Source: Clostridia bacterium | Lineage (GTDB): Bacteria; Bacillota; Clostridia; Oscillospirales; Acutalibacteraceae | Assembly (NCBI GenBank): GCA_017625835.1 | Contig: JAGAKF010000041.1 | Span: forward strand, 1 to 49,245 | Direction of reading: 5' to 3' | Length of the DNA: 49,245 bases | Shown: positions 16,190-25,040 of the stretch, one piece after another | Position numbering within the stretch: the first letter of the stretch is position 1 | Layout of the letters: the number at the start of each line of letters is the position of its first letter | The notes under the pieces: model-generated | What the model was told of the DNA's origin: nothing | Database searches by the model: none | The model's input: only the letters and a program-made list of their open reading frames with translations | Position numbers and translations under genes: made by a program

Positions 16190-16677
16190 TGGGTAGCATA
16201 ATAAGCTTGGTCAGCATAGCACTGTTGACTGTTGTTGATCAGATTATAAAAATTTTTGTTGAGCGTGACCTGAAGCCTGTCGGAGAGAAAGCTTTTATTG
16301 ACGGCTTTCTCGGCTGGCAGTACGTAAGGAATACGGGAGCGGCATTCGGTTCATTCAGCGATAACACATTGCTGCTGACGGTTTTCACAGCAGTTTTTAT
16401 CCTCGCGGGTATCATTGCTTTGCTTTCGGGGAAAATCAAAAATAAGTTTTACAGAGTTTGTGCCGTAATGGTTATTGCAGGCGGACTCGGAAATCTTATC
16501 GACCGTATTTTCCGTGGCTTTGTGATTGACTATATCGAAGTTCAGTTTATGAACTTTGCAGTATTCAACTTTGCTGATATTCTTGTAACCTGCGGAGCTT
16601 TTATGATAATAGGCTATACTGTTTATGATATCATAAAAGAACAAAAACAGAAAAAAGCAGGTGAGAAGAATGGATGA
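16189..16677 (+). CDS. lspA: Lipoprotein signal peptidase LspA
   Basis: LspA is a four-helix membrane aspartyl protease that removes signal peptides from diacylglyceryl-modified prolipoproteins. The catalytic aspartates are D105 in GNLIDRI and D130 in FNFADI; the substrate-loop motif RNTGAAFGSF is at about residues 47-56. Its 162 residues are normal. The ATG overlaps the divIVA stop (TAATG), implying coupled translation. Confidence 0.97.
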   Translation: MGSIISLVSIALLTVVDQIIKIFVERDLKPVGEKAFIDGFLGWQYVRNTGAAFGSFSDNTLLLTVFTAVFILAGIIALLSGKIKNKFYRVCAVMVIAGGLGNLIDRIFRGFVIDYIEVQFMNFAVFNFADILVTCGAFMIIGYTVYDIIKEQKQKKAGEKNG

Positions 16678-17590
16678 AATCCTGATTACCGTGCCCGACG
16701 ATTTTTCGGGACAGAGGATTGACAAGGCTTTATCCTCTCTCACAGAGTACACACGTTCACACATACAGAAAATTCTTGATGACGGGGAAGTGACCGTTAA
16801 TTCCAAGGTTGTTTCTAAAGGTTTCAAGCTTTCAGCAGGTGACGAGGTATCTTTCGTACCTCCCGAGCCTGTCGAAATCGAAGCGAAGCCTGAAAACATT
16901 CCTCTTGATGTTGTATATGAGGACGACGACTTGCTCGTTGTCAATAAACCGAGAGGAATGGTTGTTCATCCTGCCGCAGGCAATTATAACGGAACGCTCG
17001 TAAACGCGTTGCTTTACCACTGCGGAGACAGCCTTTCGGGAATCAACGGAGTTATCAGACCCGGCATCGTTCACAGAATTGATAAAGATACAAGCGGACT
17101 TCTGATTGTTGCTAAAAACGACTTTGCGCACGAAAAGCTTGCCGCACAGATTAAAGAGCACTCTTTTAAACGGCAGTACAGAACCGTTGTCCACGGTAAG
17201 TTCAAGGATCTCGGCGGAACAGTCGATGCGCCGATCGGAAGAAGTCCCAAGGATCGTAAAAAAATGTGCGTAACGCCCAAAAATTCGCGTAACGCAGTCA
17301 CACATTATGAAGTCATTTCGCAGAATGACAAATTTTCATTTTTAAAAGTAACTCTTGAAACGGGACGTACCCATCAGATACGAGTCCATATGTCTCATAT
17401 CGGCCATCCGGTAGCGGGTGATATGGTGTACGGGCCGAAAAACGGAGTTGTTTCGCTCGGTGGACAGTGTCTTCACGCAGGATTGATCGGTTTCGTTCAT
17501 CCACGTGACGGCAGGTACATTGAGTTGGAGGCAGAATTGCCCGAATATTTTACAGACTTTTTAAAAAGTCAGTCGTTAGGTGACGTTTAA
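16670..17590 (+). CDS. rluD: Large-subunit rRNA pseudouridine synthase, RluD family
   Basis: RluD-type enzymes isomerise uridines in the helix-69 region of 23S rRNA. An S4 RNA-binding domain covers about residues 12-75 and the catalytic domain contains HRIDKDTSG with the catalytic D138. The ATG at 16670 (306 residues) is preferred over a GTG at 16661 because CAGGTGAG sits just upstream. It overlaps the end of lspA by 8 bp; lspA-rluD is a common Firmicutes pair. RluD versus a close paralogue (YlyB) cannot be fully separated by eye. Confidence 0.94.
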   Translation: MDEILITVPDDFSGQRIDKALSSLTEYTRSHIQKILDDGEVTVNSKVVSKGFKLSAGDEVSFVPPEPVEIEAKPENIPLDVVYEDDDLLVVNKPRGMVVHPAAGNYNGTLVNALLYHCGDSLSGINGVIRPGIVHRIDKDTSGLLIVAKNDFAHEKLAAQIKEHSFKRQYRTVVHGKFKDLGGTVDAPIGRSPKDRKKMCVTPKNSRNAVTHYEVISQNDKFSFLKVTLETGRTHQIRVHMSHIGHPVAGDMVYGPKNGVVSLGGQCLHAGLIGFVHPRDGRYIELEAELPEYFTDFLKSQSLGDV

Positions 17591-17622
17591 AACGTAACCG
17601 TTAATTTATTGGAGGTGTTATT

Positions 17623-18465
17623 TTGGACGCAGCAACAAAAAAACAGTTACAGATTAAAGCATGCAACGTTCGCATGGGTGTAATTGAAGGCGTTTTCAAT
17701 GCAAAATCAGGTCATCCGGGTGGCTCACTGTCAATAGCAGATGTTCTTACTTATCTCTATTTTGAGCATATCAACGTGGACCCGAAAAATCCGAAGGATG
17801 AGAACAGAGACCGTTTCGTTCTTTCAAAGGGACATACAGCTCCCGCACTTTACGCAGTTCTTGCTCATAAGGGATTCTTCCCGGTTTCAGAGCTCAAGAA
17901 TCTCCGTAAGCCCGGCTCAATGCTTCAGGGTCATCCCAGCATGAAGCTCACTCCGGGTGTCGATATGAGCACTGGCTCTCTCGGTCAGGGTATTTCAACA
18001 GCAGTCGGAATGGCTCTCGGCGGAAAGATCGACGGTAAGGATTACAGAGTTTATACAGTCCTCGGTGACGGTGAAATTCAGGAAGGTCAGGTCTGGGAGG
18101 CAGCTATGTTCGCTGCAGCTAAGGGTCTTGACAATCTTTGTGCAGTAATTGACAACAACAACCTTCAGATTGACGGTTCTGTTGCAGAAGTCAATTCTCC
18201 GTATCCGATTCCCGAAAAATTCCGTGCTTTCGGTTGGAACGTAATCGAAATTTACGGTCATTCATTCGATGAAATCGACGCAGCATTCAAAGCAGCTGCA
18301 GAATCAAAGGGCAGGCCGACAGCTATCATTGTTAAAACAGTCAAGGGTTGCGGTGTTTCATTTATGGAAGACCAGTGCTCATGGCACGGTACAGCTCCGA
18401 ATGCTGAGCAGTACGAAAAGGCAATGGCAGAGCTTCAGGAAAAGCTTGCAGAATTGGAGGCGTAA
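17623..18465 (+). CDS. Transketolase, N-terminal subunit
   Basis: The thiamine-diphosphate-binding half of a split transketolase, which moves two-carbon units between sugar phosphates in the non-oxidative pentose phosphate pathway. GHPGGSLSIADVL is near the N-terminus and the ThDP/metal motif GDGEIQEGQVWEA leads to the conserved NNN at about residue 180. Its 280 residues match N-terminal subunits of two-gene transketolases. It begins with TTG at 17623, with GGAGGTG about 5 bp upstream. The C-terminal half follows after 2 bp. Confidence 0.95.
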   Translation: MDAATKKQLQIKACNVRMGVIEGVFNAKSGHPGGSLSIADVLTYLYFEHINVDPKNPKDENRDRFVLSKGHTAPALYAVLAHKGFFPVSELKNLRKPGSMLQGHPSMKLTPGVDMSTGSLGQGISTAVGMALGGKIDGKDYRVYTVLGDGEIQEGQVWEAAMFAAAKGLDNLCAVIDNNNLQIDGSVAEVNSPYPIPEKFRAFGWNVIEIYGHSFDEIDAAFKAAAESKGRPTAIIVKTVKGCGVSFMEDQCSWHGTAPNAEQYEKAMAELQEKLAELEA

Positions 18466-18467
18466 TT

Positions 18468-19415
18468 ATGGCAGATGTAATTAAAACCGCAACCAGAGAT
18501 GCTTATGGCCAGGCTTTGGTTGAATTGGGCGAAAAGGATAAAAGTCTTATAGTTATGGACGCCGACCTTGCAGCAGCAACAAAGACAGGCGCTTTCAAAA
18601 AGGCTTTCCCGGAAAGATTCTATGATGCAGGTATCGCTGAAGCTAACCTTGTAGGTGTTGCAGCAGGTCTTGCAACAACAGGTCATACTGTATTCGCAAG
18701 CTCATTTGCAATGTTCCTTGCAGGCCGTGCTTTCGAGCAGGTTCGTAATACAATCGGCTATCCTCACCTCAACGTAAAGCTTGGTGCAACTCACGCAGGT
18801 ATTTCTGTCGGTGAAGACGGCGCAAGCCATCAGTGCTGTGAAGATATCGCACTTATGAGAACAATTCCGGGTATGGTTATCATCAACCCTGCAGACGATG
18901 TTGAAGCACGCGCAGCTGTTCTTGCAGCAGCAGAGTATGAAGGTCCTGTTTACCTTCGATTCGGCAGACTTGCAGTGCCAAGATTCAACGATCCCGACAA
19001 CTACAATTTCGAAATCGGCAAGGGTATCGAAATGGCTGATGGCAGCGATGTAACAATCATTGCAACAGGCCTTATGGTAAACGAAGCTATGATTGCCAAG
19101 GATATGCTCAAGGAAGAGGGAATCTCTGCACGAGTTATCAATATCCACACAATCAAGCCTATCGACAGAGACATCATCCTCAAGGCAGCAAAAGAAACAG
19201 GCGCACTTGTTACAGCTGAAGAGCATAACATCATCGGTGGTCTCGGTTCAGCGGTTGCAGAGGTTGTCTGTGAAGAGTATCCCGTACCTGTTGTAAGAGT
19301 CGGTGTTGAAGATAAGTTCGGTGCTTCAGGCCCTGCAGTTGAGATGCTTAAGATCTACGGTCTTTGCGCTTCAAACATTGTTGAGAAAGCAAAGAAAGCT
19401 GTTTCAATGAAATAA
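18468..19415 (+). CDS. Transketolase, C-terminal subunit
   Basis: This 315-residue protein contains the pyrimidine-binding and C-terminal domains of transketolase. It should assemble with the product of the preceding gene to make an active site at their interface. It shows ATRDAYGQALVELG at the start, the AEANLVGVAAGLA helix containing the catalytic glutamate, and the C-terminal EEHNIIGGLGSAVAE. Adjacent, co-directional halves are the usual arrangement in anaerobic Firmicutes. A hairpin follows the stop. Confidence 0.95.
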   Translation: MADVIKTATRDAYGQALVELGEKDKSLIVMDADLAAATKTGAFKKAFPERFYDAGIAEANLVGVAAGLATTGHTVFASSFAMFLAGRAFEQVRNTIGYPHLNVKLGATHAGISVGEDGASHQCCEDIALMRTIPGMVIINPADDVEARAAVLAAAEYEGPVYLRFGRLAVPRFNDPDNYNFEIGKGIEMADGSDVTIIATGLMVNEAMIAKDMLKEEGISARVINIHTIKPIDRDIILKAAKETGALVTAEEHNIIGGLGSAVAEVVCEEYPVPVVRVGVEDKFGASGPAVEMLKIYGLCASNIVEKAKKAVSMK

Positions 19416-19426
19416 ACTTTTATGAT

Positions 19427-19457
19427 CTGACTGTTCCGCTTAATGCGGAGCAGTCAG
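19427..19457 (+). terminator. Strong hairpin after the transketolase genes, without a U-tract
   Basis: A 13-bp stem (19427-19439 with 19445-19457, one T-G wobble) closes on a 5-base loop. The next bases are GTAAAATG, not a T-run. It may cause partial termination, act with a factor, or protect the 3' end of the transketolase mRNA. It is the only hairpin of this strength seen inside the 4929-28010 block. Confidence 0.5.
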
Positions 19458-19506
19458 GTAAAATGAAAAATCCCATTCGTTTTATTCAACATGTGGTGGA
19501 GATAAA

Positions 19507-21588
19507 ATGAAAAATAAAGAAGAACTCAATATTTACAATAACGAATATAACGATGATGCTCGGGCTGTGGATGAGTCTGAGCTTTTGCCAATTTATGACA
19601 CTATGAATTTTTCGGGCGATATTCAGCCTCTTGAAGAGGTTTTTGTCCCGGAATACGATGCTTCTGAATATTCAGGAGAAAATCCTGAAAGTCAGAAAGC
19701 TGATATAAAAAAGAAAAAAATTTCGTTTCCGACGATTTTGAATAAAAAGTTAAATAAAAAGGTCAAAAAGCTGATTACATCGGCCGTTTCGCTGGCGGTT
19801 GTTATTTCAATCATTGCCGGTGGCATTGCGCTGTTAATCAGAAGCGGAGCAAATGAGGCTCCTGTTCAGGCTGTTTATACATCAGGAGGCAAAAATGAAA
19901 TTCTTCTTCAGAACTCAAAGACTTATGCTTTGTACGAAGCGGAGGAAGTAAAGGTATCTGGAGACGGAATGATGCTGTATTACAGCATCGGCACTTCATC
20001 CGAAACAGGAAAGTTTGACCTGAAAGTCGTTGACATAAGCAAGAAAGAATCTCTTGAAAAAGAGGGTTATTATGTTGACCGTGGTGTTGATGAAGGTTGG
20101 GAAATCAACTCTGACGGTGGATTTCTGTGCTATACAAAAACCGAAGAAGGAATGAAAAACTGCTACGTTTATGACGCTGAAGAAGGAAAGCACGAGCTTG
20201 TAGCAACTAATGTTGAAGAGGCTTTTCTGCCGGGTAGCGGTGATGTTGTTTACTTTACACGTCGCATCAGTTCAATTTATTCGCTGCACAGAGCAAGGGT
20301 AGGCGAGAATTCGCAGAGTGTAGCCAGCGACATCAGCTATGTTGCATTCTTTGATTCCGAGGAAGGTTTTGAAATTCTTTATACTGTCGAAACAGGAAAA
20401 GAACAGGAAATTGATATTTACAGCATTACGGATTTTGAAATGCCGAAGACTGTCTGTGAAGACGTAAGCGAAGTATATATCAACGATTACGAAGTCAACG
20501 GCAATCTTTATTACTTTAAAAAGAACACATCTTCAGTAGATTGGAGAGACTTTATAAACGACCCGAATTATGAAAAGGATGCGACGCTTGAACGTCCGTC
20601 TGAAGGCGATTATATGAAAAATGTCGGCTTCATTTTCGACCGATATGTGGTTGATTATAACGCATATAACGCCGCTAAAAAGGTATATGACGCAAAGCTT
20701 CTCAGGGATGAAATAAGAGAAGAACTTGATAATGTTGATTTTGGCGTTGCAATGGAAAAAACTTATTCGTGCTTTGTATATAACGGAAAGTCGAAAGAGC
20801 TCGCTTCCGGCATTTCTCTTGACAGTATACTCTGCTATTCTACACACGGAACACCCAGACTCCTTTACGCAAAGTCGATACTTCAGGTTGAAGAGCAGAT
20901 CGAAATGGATGACCTTGTCAAGCTCGCGAAGAAAGAAAATGCAACCGCTGCAGCTGACTACGTTGTTGAGTTGATAGGCAGTACAGATGAGCTTTCCAAT
21001 GAATCAATTTATGCGTGGTATGATTCTTCAAAGGTTAATGAGTTTGACTTTGAAAAGTATAATCTTAAAAGAGCAAGGTTTATTTTTGGATCCAAGGATT
21101 ATGTTTTTGCCGTATCGGGCGGAAAGCTTTATTATAACGAAATTACCGAAAAAGAAGTCGTTGATGCGGAGCTTGTAGACAGTGACGTTTCGGGCTTTGA
21201 ATATAAAAACGGATATGTTTACTACACAAAGGAAGATGAAGCGGGAAATACTTCGCTCTACAGATTTTCGGTAATCGGAGGTAAACAGCATCTCGCAGAT
21301 AATCTTTACGACTATTCTGTTATTGATGATGATTACGTGCTTCTTCTTTCAAGTCAGCAGACTGATGCAGAGCTTATGAGTGTAGCCGTATTTGAAAAGG
21401 GCAAGTATACTGAAATTGATAAGGATGTAAGCCTTAATAATTTCGTATACAGCGGAAAGAATTTTGCTTACGTGAAGAATGTCGGAGCATATGAGACATA
21501 CAGCGCGGGAGATATGTATACTTATTCGCCCGAAAACGGTATTCAATCGGCAAAAACAGATGTTACAAAAATCTACTACGTAAGATAA
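19507..21588 (+). CDS. Unknown bitopic membrane protein with large extracytoplasmic beta-rich domain
   Basis: Not recognised as a named family. The 693-residue protein has an acidic cytoplasmic N-terminus (about 1-66), a lysine-rich stretch (67-88) and one membrane helix (about 89-111). An exported region of about 580 residues follows. That region has recurring short segments of the type YYSI..., YDAEEGK, YVYYTKEDEAG, LYRFSVIGG, each about 40-60 residues apart. Such patterns suggest a beta-propeller like those in DUF5050/TolB-type proteins, possibly with a helical insertion around residues 345-500. An ATG with GTGGAGA upstream gives the start. No catalytic motif is evident. It lies downstream of transketolase and upstream of a coiled-coil gene. 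Confidence 0.8.
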   Translation: MKNKEELNIYNNEYNDDARAVDESELLPIYDTMNFSGDIQPLEEVFVPEYDASEYSGENPESQKADIKKKKISFPTILNKKLNKKVKKLITSAVSLAVVISIIAGGIALLIRSGANEAPVQAVYTSGGKNEILLQNSKTYALYEAEEVKVSGDGMMLYYSIGTSSETGKFDLKVVDISKKESLEKEGYYVDRGVDEGWEINSDGGFLCYTKTEEGMKNCYVYDAEEGKHELVATNVEEAFLPGSGDVVYFTRRISSIYSLHRARVGENSQSVASDISYVAFFDSEEGFEILYTVETGKEQEIDIYSITDFEMPKTVCEDVSEVYINDYEVNGNLYYFKKNTSSVDWRDFINDPNYEKDATLERPSEGDYMKNVGFIFDRYVVDYNAYNAAKKVYDAKLLRDEIREELDNVDFGVAMEKTYSCFVYNGKSKELASGISLDSILCYSTHGTPRLLYAKSILQVEEQIEMDDLVKLAKKENATAAADYVVELIGSTDELSNESIYAWYDSSKVNEFDFEKYNLKRARFIFGSKDYVFAVSGGKLYYNEITEKEVVDAELVDSDVSGFEYKNGYVYYTKEDEAGNTSLYRFSVIGGKQHLADNLYDYSVIDDDYVLLLSSQQTDAELMSVAVFEKGKYTEIDKDVSLNNFVYSGKNFAYVKNVGAYETYSAGDMYTYSPENGIQSAKTDVTKIYYVR

Positions 21589-21612
21589 TATAAATCAAAA
21601 GGAGATTTTGCT

Positions 21613-22131
21613 TTGAAGGAAGATGTTTTGTTCAAAAAGACCCCTTTCGGAGGGTTTGACCGTGTTGAAGTAATAAGCTACATTCATCAGCTCAAAGCTA
21701 CTCAGCAGAAGTATAAGGTTCTTATTGATGAAAAAGAAAAGGCAAACCTGAAGTTGTCCCGTGATCTTGAGGACAGAGAAATTCAGGTTGAACAGTTGCG
21801 CAAGGATATCAAAGAAAATGAAAAAATGATTGTCGATCTGCAAGCACAGGTGGAAAAGCTCAGTGCCGAAAAAGCACAGCTTGAAAGAAGACTTGGCGAA
21901 ACAGGCGACGGTGGCGCAGATCTTGCGGCAGAGACGGTAAAAATGTGTGATGACCTTGTTGAAACTGCTTCCGAGACTGCTAAAAAACTGGTCAACGCGG
22001 CTGAGGATAAGCTTAACGATGCACAGAAACGTATCGATAAGGTTGTTGAAAAGCTTGAAAATAATGATAAAACGAAGCCCGAAGATGCAAAAAAACTGCT
22101 CAAAAAGCTTCTCAAGGAGTTAAAGAAATAA
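21613..22131 (+). CDS. Short DivIVA-like coiled-coil protein
   Basis: A 172-residue cytoplasmic protein. The N-terminal segment (LFKKTPFGGFDRVEVISYIHQL) matches the start of DivIVA/GpsB-type domains, where an F/GGY-like turn precedes a heptad helix. Two coiled-coil stretches follow (about residues 28-100 and 115-172), the second lysine-rich. It starts at TTG 21613, with AAAAGGAGA 7-8 bp upstream. Its TAA overlaps the ATG of the next gene (TAATG), so the fumarase-type subunit is probably translated by coupling. It is the second DivIVA-like gene in the window and much shorter than the first. The role is unknown. Confidence 0.8.
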   Translation: MKEDVLFKKTPFGGFDRVEVISYIHQLKATQQKYKVLIDEKEKANLKLSRDLEDREIQVEQLRKDIKENEKMIVDLQAQVEKLSAEKAQLERRLGETGDGGADLAAETVKMCDDLVETASETAKKLVNAAEDKLNDAQKRIDKVVEKLENNDKTKPEDAKKLLKKLLKELKK

Positions 22132-22664
22132 TGGCAGAAATTTTTCTTGATACATCAGAGCTTAAAGAAAAAGCACCTGAGCTGAGGGCGGGGGACAGAG
22201 TTGTTCTTTCGGGAACAGTGTACACGTCACGTGACGCCGCGCATAAAAGACTGATGTCTCTGATCAAGTCGGGAGAAGAGCTCCCGTTTGAACTCGACGG
22301 AGGATGCATTTATTATGTAGGACCGACTCCGGCACCCGAAGGTATGCCGATCGGATCTTGCGGACCGACAACGTCGGGCAGAATGGATCCGTATGCCCCG
22401 ACTTTACTTGATAAGGGCTTATCTGCTATGATCGGCAAGGGTGAACGCGATAAGGGCGTCTGCGACGCAATCTGCCGCAACAAGGCAGTGTATCTCTGTG
22501 CGATCGGCGGAGCAGGAGCGCTTGCGGCAAAATGTGTTGAAAAATGTGAAGAGATTGCGTTTTTTGACCTTGGCTGCGAGTCAGTAAAACGAATTGAAAT
22601 CAAAGATTTTCCCCTGATAGTCGGAATTGACTGTCACGGCGGAACAATATTCGGGAACGAATAA
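22131..22664 (+). CDS. Class I fumarase/tartrate dehydratase-type beta subunit, without its alpha partner nearby
   Basis: The 177-residue protein matches the beta subunit (C-terminal half) of Fe-S fumarate hydratase / L(+)-tartrate dehydratase. It has GDRVVLSGTVYTSRDAAHKR at residues 21-40, YVGPTPAP, GSCGPTTSGRMD, IGKGE, and IGGAGAL followed by the FFDLGCESV-type segment near the end. In two-subunit enzymes the alpha subunit supplies the cluster cysteines and is normally encoded directly upstream. Here the upstream gene is a coiled-coil protein instead, with overlapping TAATG. The alpha gene must be elsewhere or the protein has another job. It is probably cytoplasmic. Confidence 0.88.
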   Translation: MAEIFLDTSELKEKAPELRAGDRVVLSGTVYTSRDAAHKRLMSLIKSGEELPFELDGGCIYYVGPTPAPEGMPIGSCGPTTSGRMDPYAPTLLDKGLSAMIGKGERDKGVCDAICRNKAVYLCAIGGAGALAAKCVEKCEEIAFFDLGCESVKRIEIKDFPLIVGIDCHGGTIFGNE

Positions 22665-22684
22665 TTCAATGGAGGTAAAAGCTA

Positions 22685-23605
22685 ATGAAAGGTATTATTC
22701 TGGCCGGAGGTTCCGGTACAAGATTATATCCGTTAACGATGGTAACGAGTAAACAGCTTCTTCCGGTTTACGATAAACCGATGATTTATTATCCTTTGTC
22801 AACTCTTATGCTTGCAGGAATAAGAGAGATTCTCATTATCTCAACACCGGACGATACTCCGAAGTTCAAAACACTTCTCGGTGACGGTTCTCAGTTCGGC
22901 CTCAAGCTTTCTTATGCAGTGCAGGAAAGTCCCGACGGCCTTGCTCAGGCATTCATTATCGGTGAAGAGTTTATCGGCAAGGACAGCGTTGCAATGGTTT
23001 TAGGCGACAATATCTTCTATGGAAGCGGTTTCGGCCATATGCTCAGACAGGCTGCGAAGAATAAGAACCGAGCAACTATTTTCGGCTATTATGTTGAAAA
23101 TCCGGAGCAGTTCGGTGTTGTTGAATTTGACGCGGACGGCAAACCCGTTTCAATTGTTGAAAAACCCACTGAGCCGAAGTCAAATTATGCTGTAACAGGT
23201 CTTTATTTCTATGACAATAAGGTTGTTGAATACGCAAAGAATCTGAAGCCGTCAGCAAGAGGCGAGCTTGAAATTACTGATATTAACCAGATTTATCTCG
23301 AAAACGGTAATCTGGATATCAAACTCATGGGACGCGGTTTTGCATGGCTTGATACGGGAACGGTTGATGCGCTTACAGATGCGTGTAATTTCATTAAAAC
23401 AATCGAAAAGCTTCAGGGTATAAAGATTTCTGCACCTGAAGAAATTGCATATAACTCTCGTTGGATTTCCAAGAAGAATCTTCTTGAATCTGCGAAAAAG
23501 TACGGTAAGTCTGCCTACGGTCAGCATCTTTTAAAGGTTGCTGAAGGTAAGATTATTTACTCGGAGTCCGGCGAGCGTCCGCGTTGGGGCAAAGAAAACC
23601 CATAA
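22685..23605 (+). CDS. rfbA: Glucose-1-phosphate thymidylyltransferase RfbA/RmlA
   Basis: RfbA makes dTDP-glucose from dTTP and glucose-1-phosphate, the first step to dTDP-L-rhamnose. The nucleotide-binding [11 protein letters not shown] is at the N-terminus, followed by [22 protein letters not shown]-type metal motif (VLGDNIFYG) and the EKP motif [15 protein letters not shown]. At 306 residues it is slightly longer than the usual 290. ATGGAGG lies upstream of the ATG. rfbC and rfbD follow directly. Confidence 0.97.
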   Translation: MKGIILAGGSGTRLYPLTMVTSKQLLPVYDKPMIYYPLSTLMLAGIREILIISTPDDTPKFKTLLGDGSQFGLKLSYAVQESPDGLAQAFIIGEEFIGKDSVAMVLGDNIFYGSGFGHMLRQAAKNKNRATIFGYYVENPEQFGVVEFDADGKPVSIVEKPTEPKSNYAVTGLYFYDNKVVEYAKNLKPSARGELEITDINQIYLENGNLDIKLMGRGFAWLDTGTVDALTDACNFIKTIEKLQGIKISAPEEIAYNSRWISKKNLLESAKKYGKSAYGQHLLKVAEGKIIYSESGERPRWGKENP

Positions 23606-23624
23606 GCTGTAAGGAGTTTTGAAT

Positions 23625-24176
23625 ATGAACGCAATTAAAACAAAGGTTGACGGTGCTATTATCATTGAACCCGATGTTTTTGGTGACAACAGAGGATGGT
23701 TTATGGAATCATACTCTAAAAAGAAGCTTGCCGAAGTTGGTATAGATATCGACTTCGTTCAGGATAACCGTTCTTTTTCAGCTGAAAAAGGTACGTTAAG
23801 AGGCCTTCACTGTCAGCTTAATCCGACAGCGCAAAGTAAACTTCTTACCTGCATCCGCGGTAAGATTCTTGACGTTGCAGTCGATATAAGAAAGGGATCT
23901 CCGACTTATATGCAGTGGGATGCCGTTGAGCTTTCAGGCGAAAATAAAAAATCCTTCTTCATCCCGAAGGGATGCCTTCACGGTTTCGTTACCTTGACTG
24001 ATGATGTTGAGGTTATGTACAAGGTTGATGAGTTCTATTCTCCTGCGGACGACAGAAGCGTCTGTTTTGACGATCCGTCGCTCGGAGTTGAATGGGGAAT
24101 TGAAAACCCGATATTATCTCAGAAAGATATGAATGCACCGCTTCTTAAAGACAGCGATGTTGAGTTTACATATTGA
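23625..24176 (+). CDS. rfbC: dTDP-4-dehydrorhamnose 3,5-epimerase RfbC/RmlC
   Basis: RfbC epimerises dTDP-4-keto-6-deoxyglucose at C3 and C5. The cupin-fold protein has the catalytic histidine H62 in RGLHCQ, the FIPKGCLHGF turn and VMYKVDEFYSP. The ATG at 23625 is chosen because AAGGAG (23611-23616) is 8 bp upstream; a TTG at 23619 is only 2 bp from it. This gives 183 residues, the family norm. Confidence 0.97.
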   Translation: MNAIKTKVDGAIIIEPDVFGDNRGWFMESYSKKKLAEVGIDIDFVQDNRSFSAEKGTLRGLHCQLNPTAQSKLLTCIRGKILDVAVDIRKGSPTYMQWDAVELSGENKKSFFIPKGCLHGFVTLTDDVEVMYKVDEFYSPADDRSVCFDDPSLGVEWGIENPILSQKDMNAPLLKDSDVEFTY

Positions 24177-24190
24177 TTCAGGAGCTTCCT

Positions 24191-25039
24191 ATGAAAGTAC
24201 TTGTAACAGGCTATAACGGCCAATTAGGATATGATGTTGTAAAAAAAATCCGCTCGTCGGCTTGTGATGAGTGCATAGGTGTTGATCTGCAGGATTTTGA
24301 TATAACAGATAAAATGCAGACAGTTGAATACATAAAAAATTATCATCCGGATGCGGTTGTTCATTGCGCAGCTTACACTGCTGTGGACAAAGCTGAGGAT
24401 GATGCTGAAACCTGTTACAAGGTGAATGTTACAGGCACAAAGAATATTGCTGAAGCCTGTAAAGAGATTGATGCTAAGATGCTCTACGTCAGCACAGACT
24501 ACGTATACGGTGGTCACGGTTCTGAACCGATAGATCCATCGGCTGCTACGGATCCTCAGAATGTGTACGGCAAAACAAAGCTTGAGGGTGAGGAAGCTGT
24601 AAAGAGTGTTCTTGATAAATACTTTATCGTGCGCACCTCATGGGTATTCGGTATAAACGGAAATAACTTTGTCAGAACGATGCTCAGACTTGCTGAAAGC
24701 AGAGATACTCTGAATGTTGTTGACGATCAGATAGGTTCTCCTACATATACCCCCGATTTAGCTGAACTTATAGTTGAAATGATTCACAGCTCAAATTACG
24801 GTACGTACAACGGAACAAATGAAGATTTTTGTTCATGGGCTGAATTCGCCGCAGCGATTATGAAGCTCGGCAATAAAAATACAAAAATTAATCCGATACC
24901 GTCAAGCGAATATCCTACCAGAGCAACACGTCCACTGAATTCAAGACTGTCGAAAACTTGTCTTGATCCCTATTTCAGACGTTTGCCCTCCTGGCAGGAC
25001 GCTTTAGAAAGATATTTTGAAGAATTAAGGAGAGAATAA
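24191..25039 (+). CDS. rfbD: dTDP-4-dehydrorhamnose reductase RfbD/RmlD
   Basis: RfbD performs the final NAD(P)H reduction to dTDP-L-rhamnose. The Rossmann motif GYNGQLG is at residues 7-13 and the short-chain-dehydrogenase YxxxK is Y126-K130 (VYGKTK). The start at ATG 24191 follows CAGGAG (24180-24185) and yields 282 residues; an in-frame ATG at 24173 overlaps the rfbC end without a ribosome-binding site. The 4,6-dehydratase rfbB, needed between RfbA and RfbC, is not in this cluster. Confidence 0.97.
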   Translation: MKVLVTGYNGQLGYDVVKKIRSSACDECIGVDLQDFDITDKMQTVEYIKNYHPDAVVHCAAYTAVDKAEDDAETCYKVNVTGTKNIAEACKEIDAKMLYVSTDYVYGGHGSEPIDPSAATDPQNVYGKTKLEGEEAVKSVLDKYFIVRTSWVFGINGNNFVRTMLRLAESRDTLNVVDDQIGSPTYTPDLAELIVEMIHSSNYGTYNGTNEDFCSWAEFAAAIMKLGNKNTKINPIPSSEYPTRATRPLNSRLSKTCLDPYFRRLPSWQDALERYFEELRRE

Positions 25040-25040
25040 G

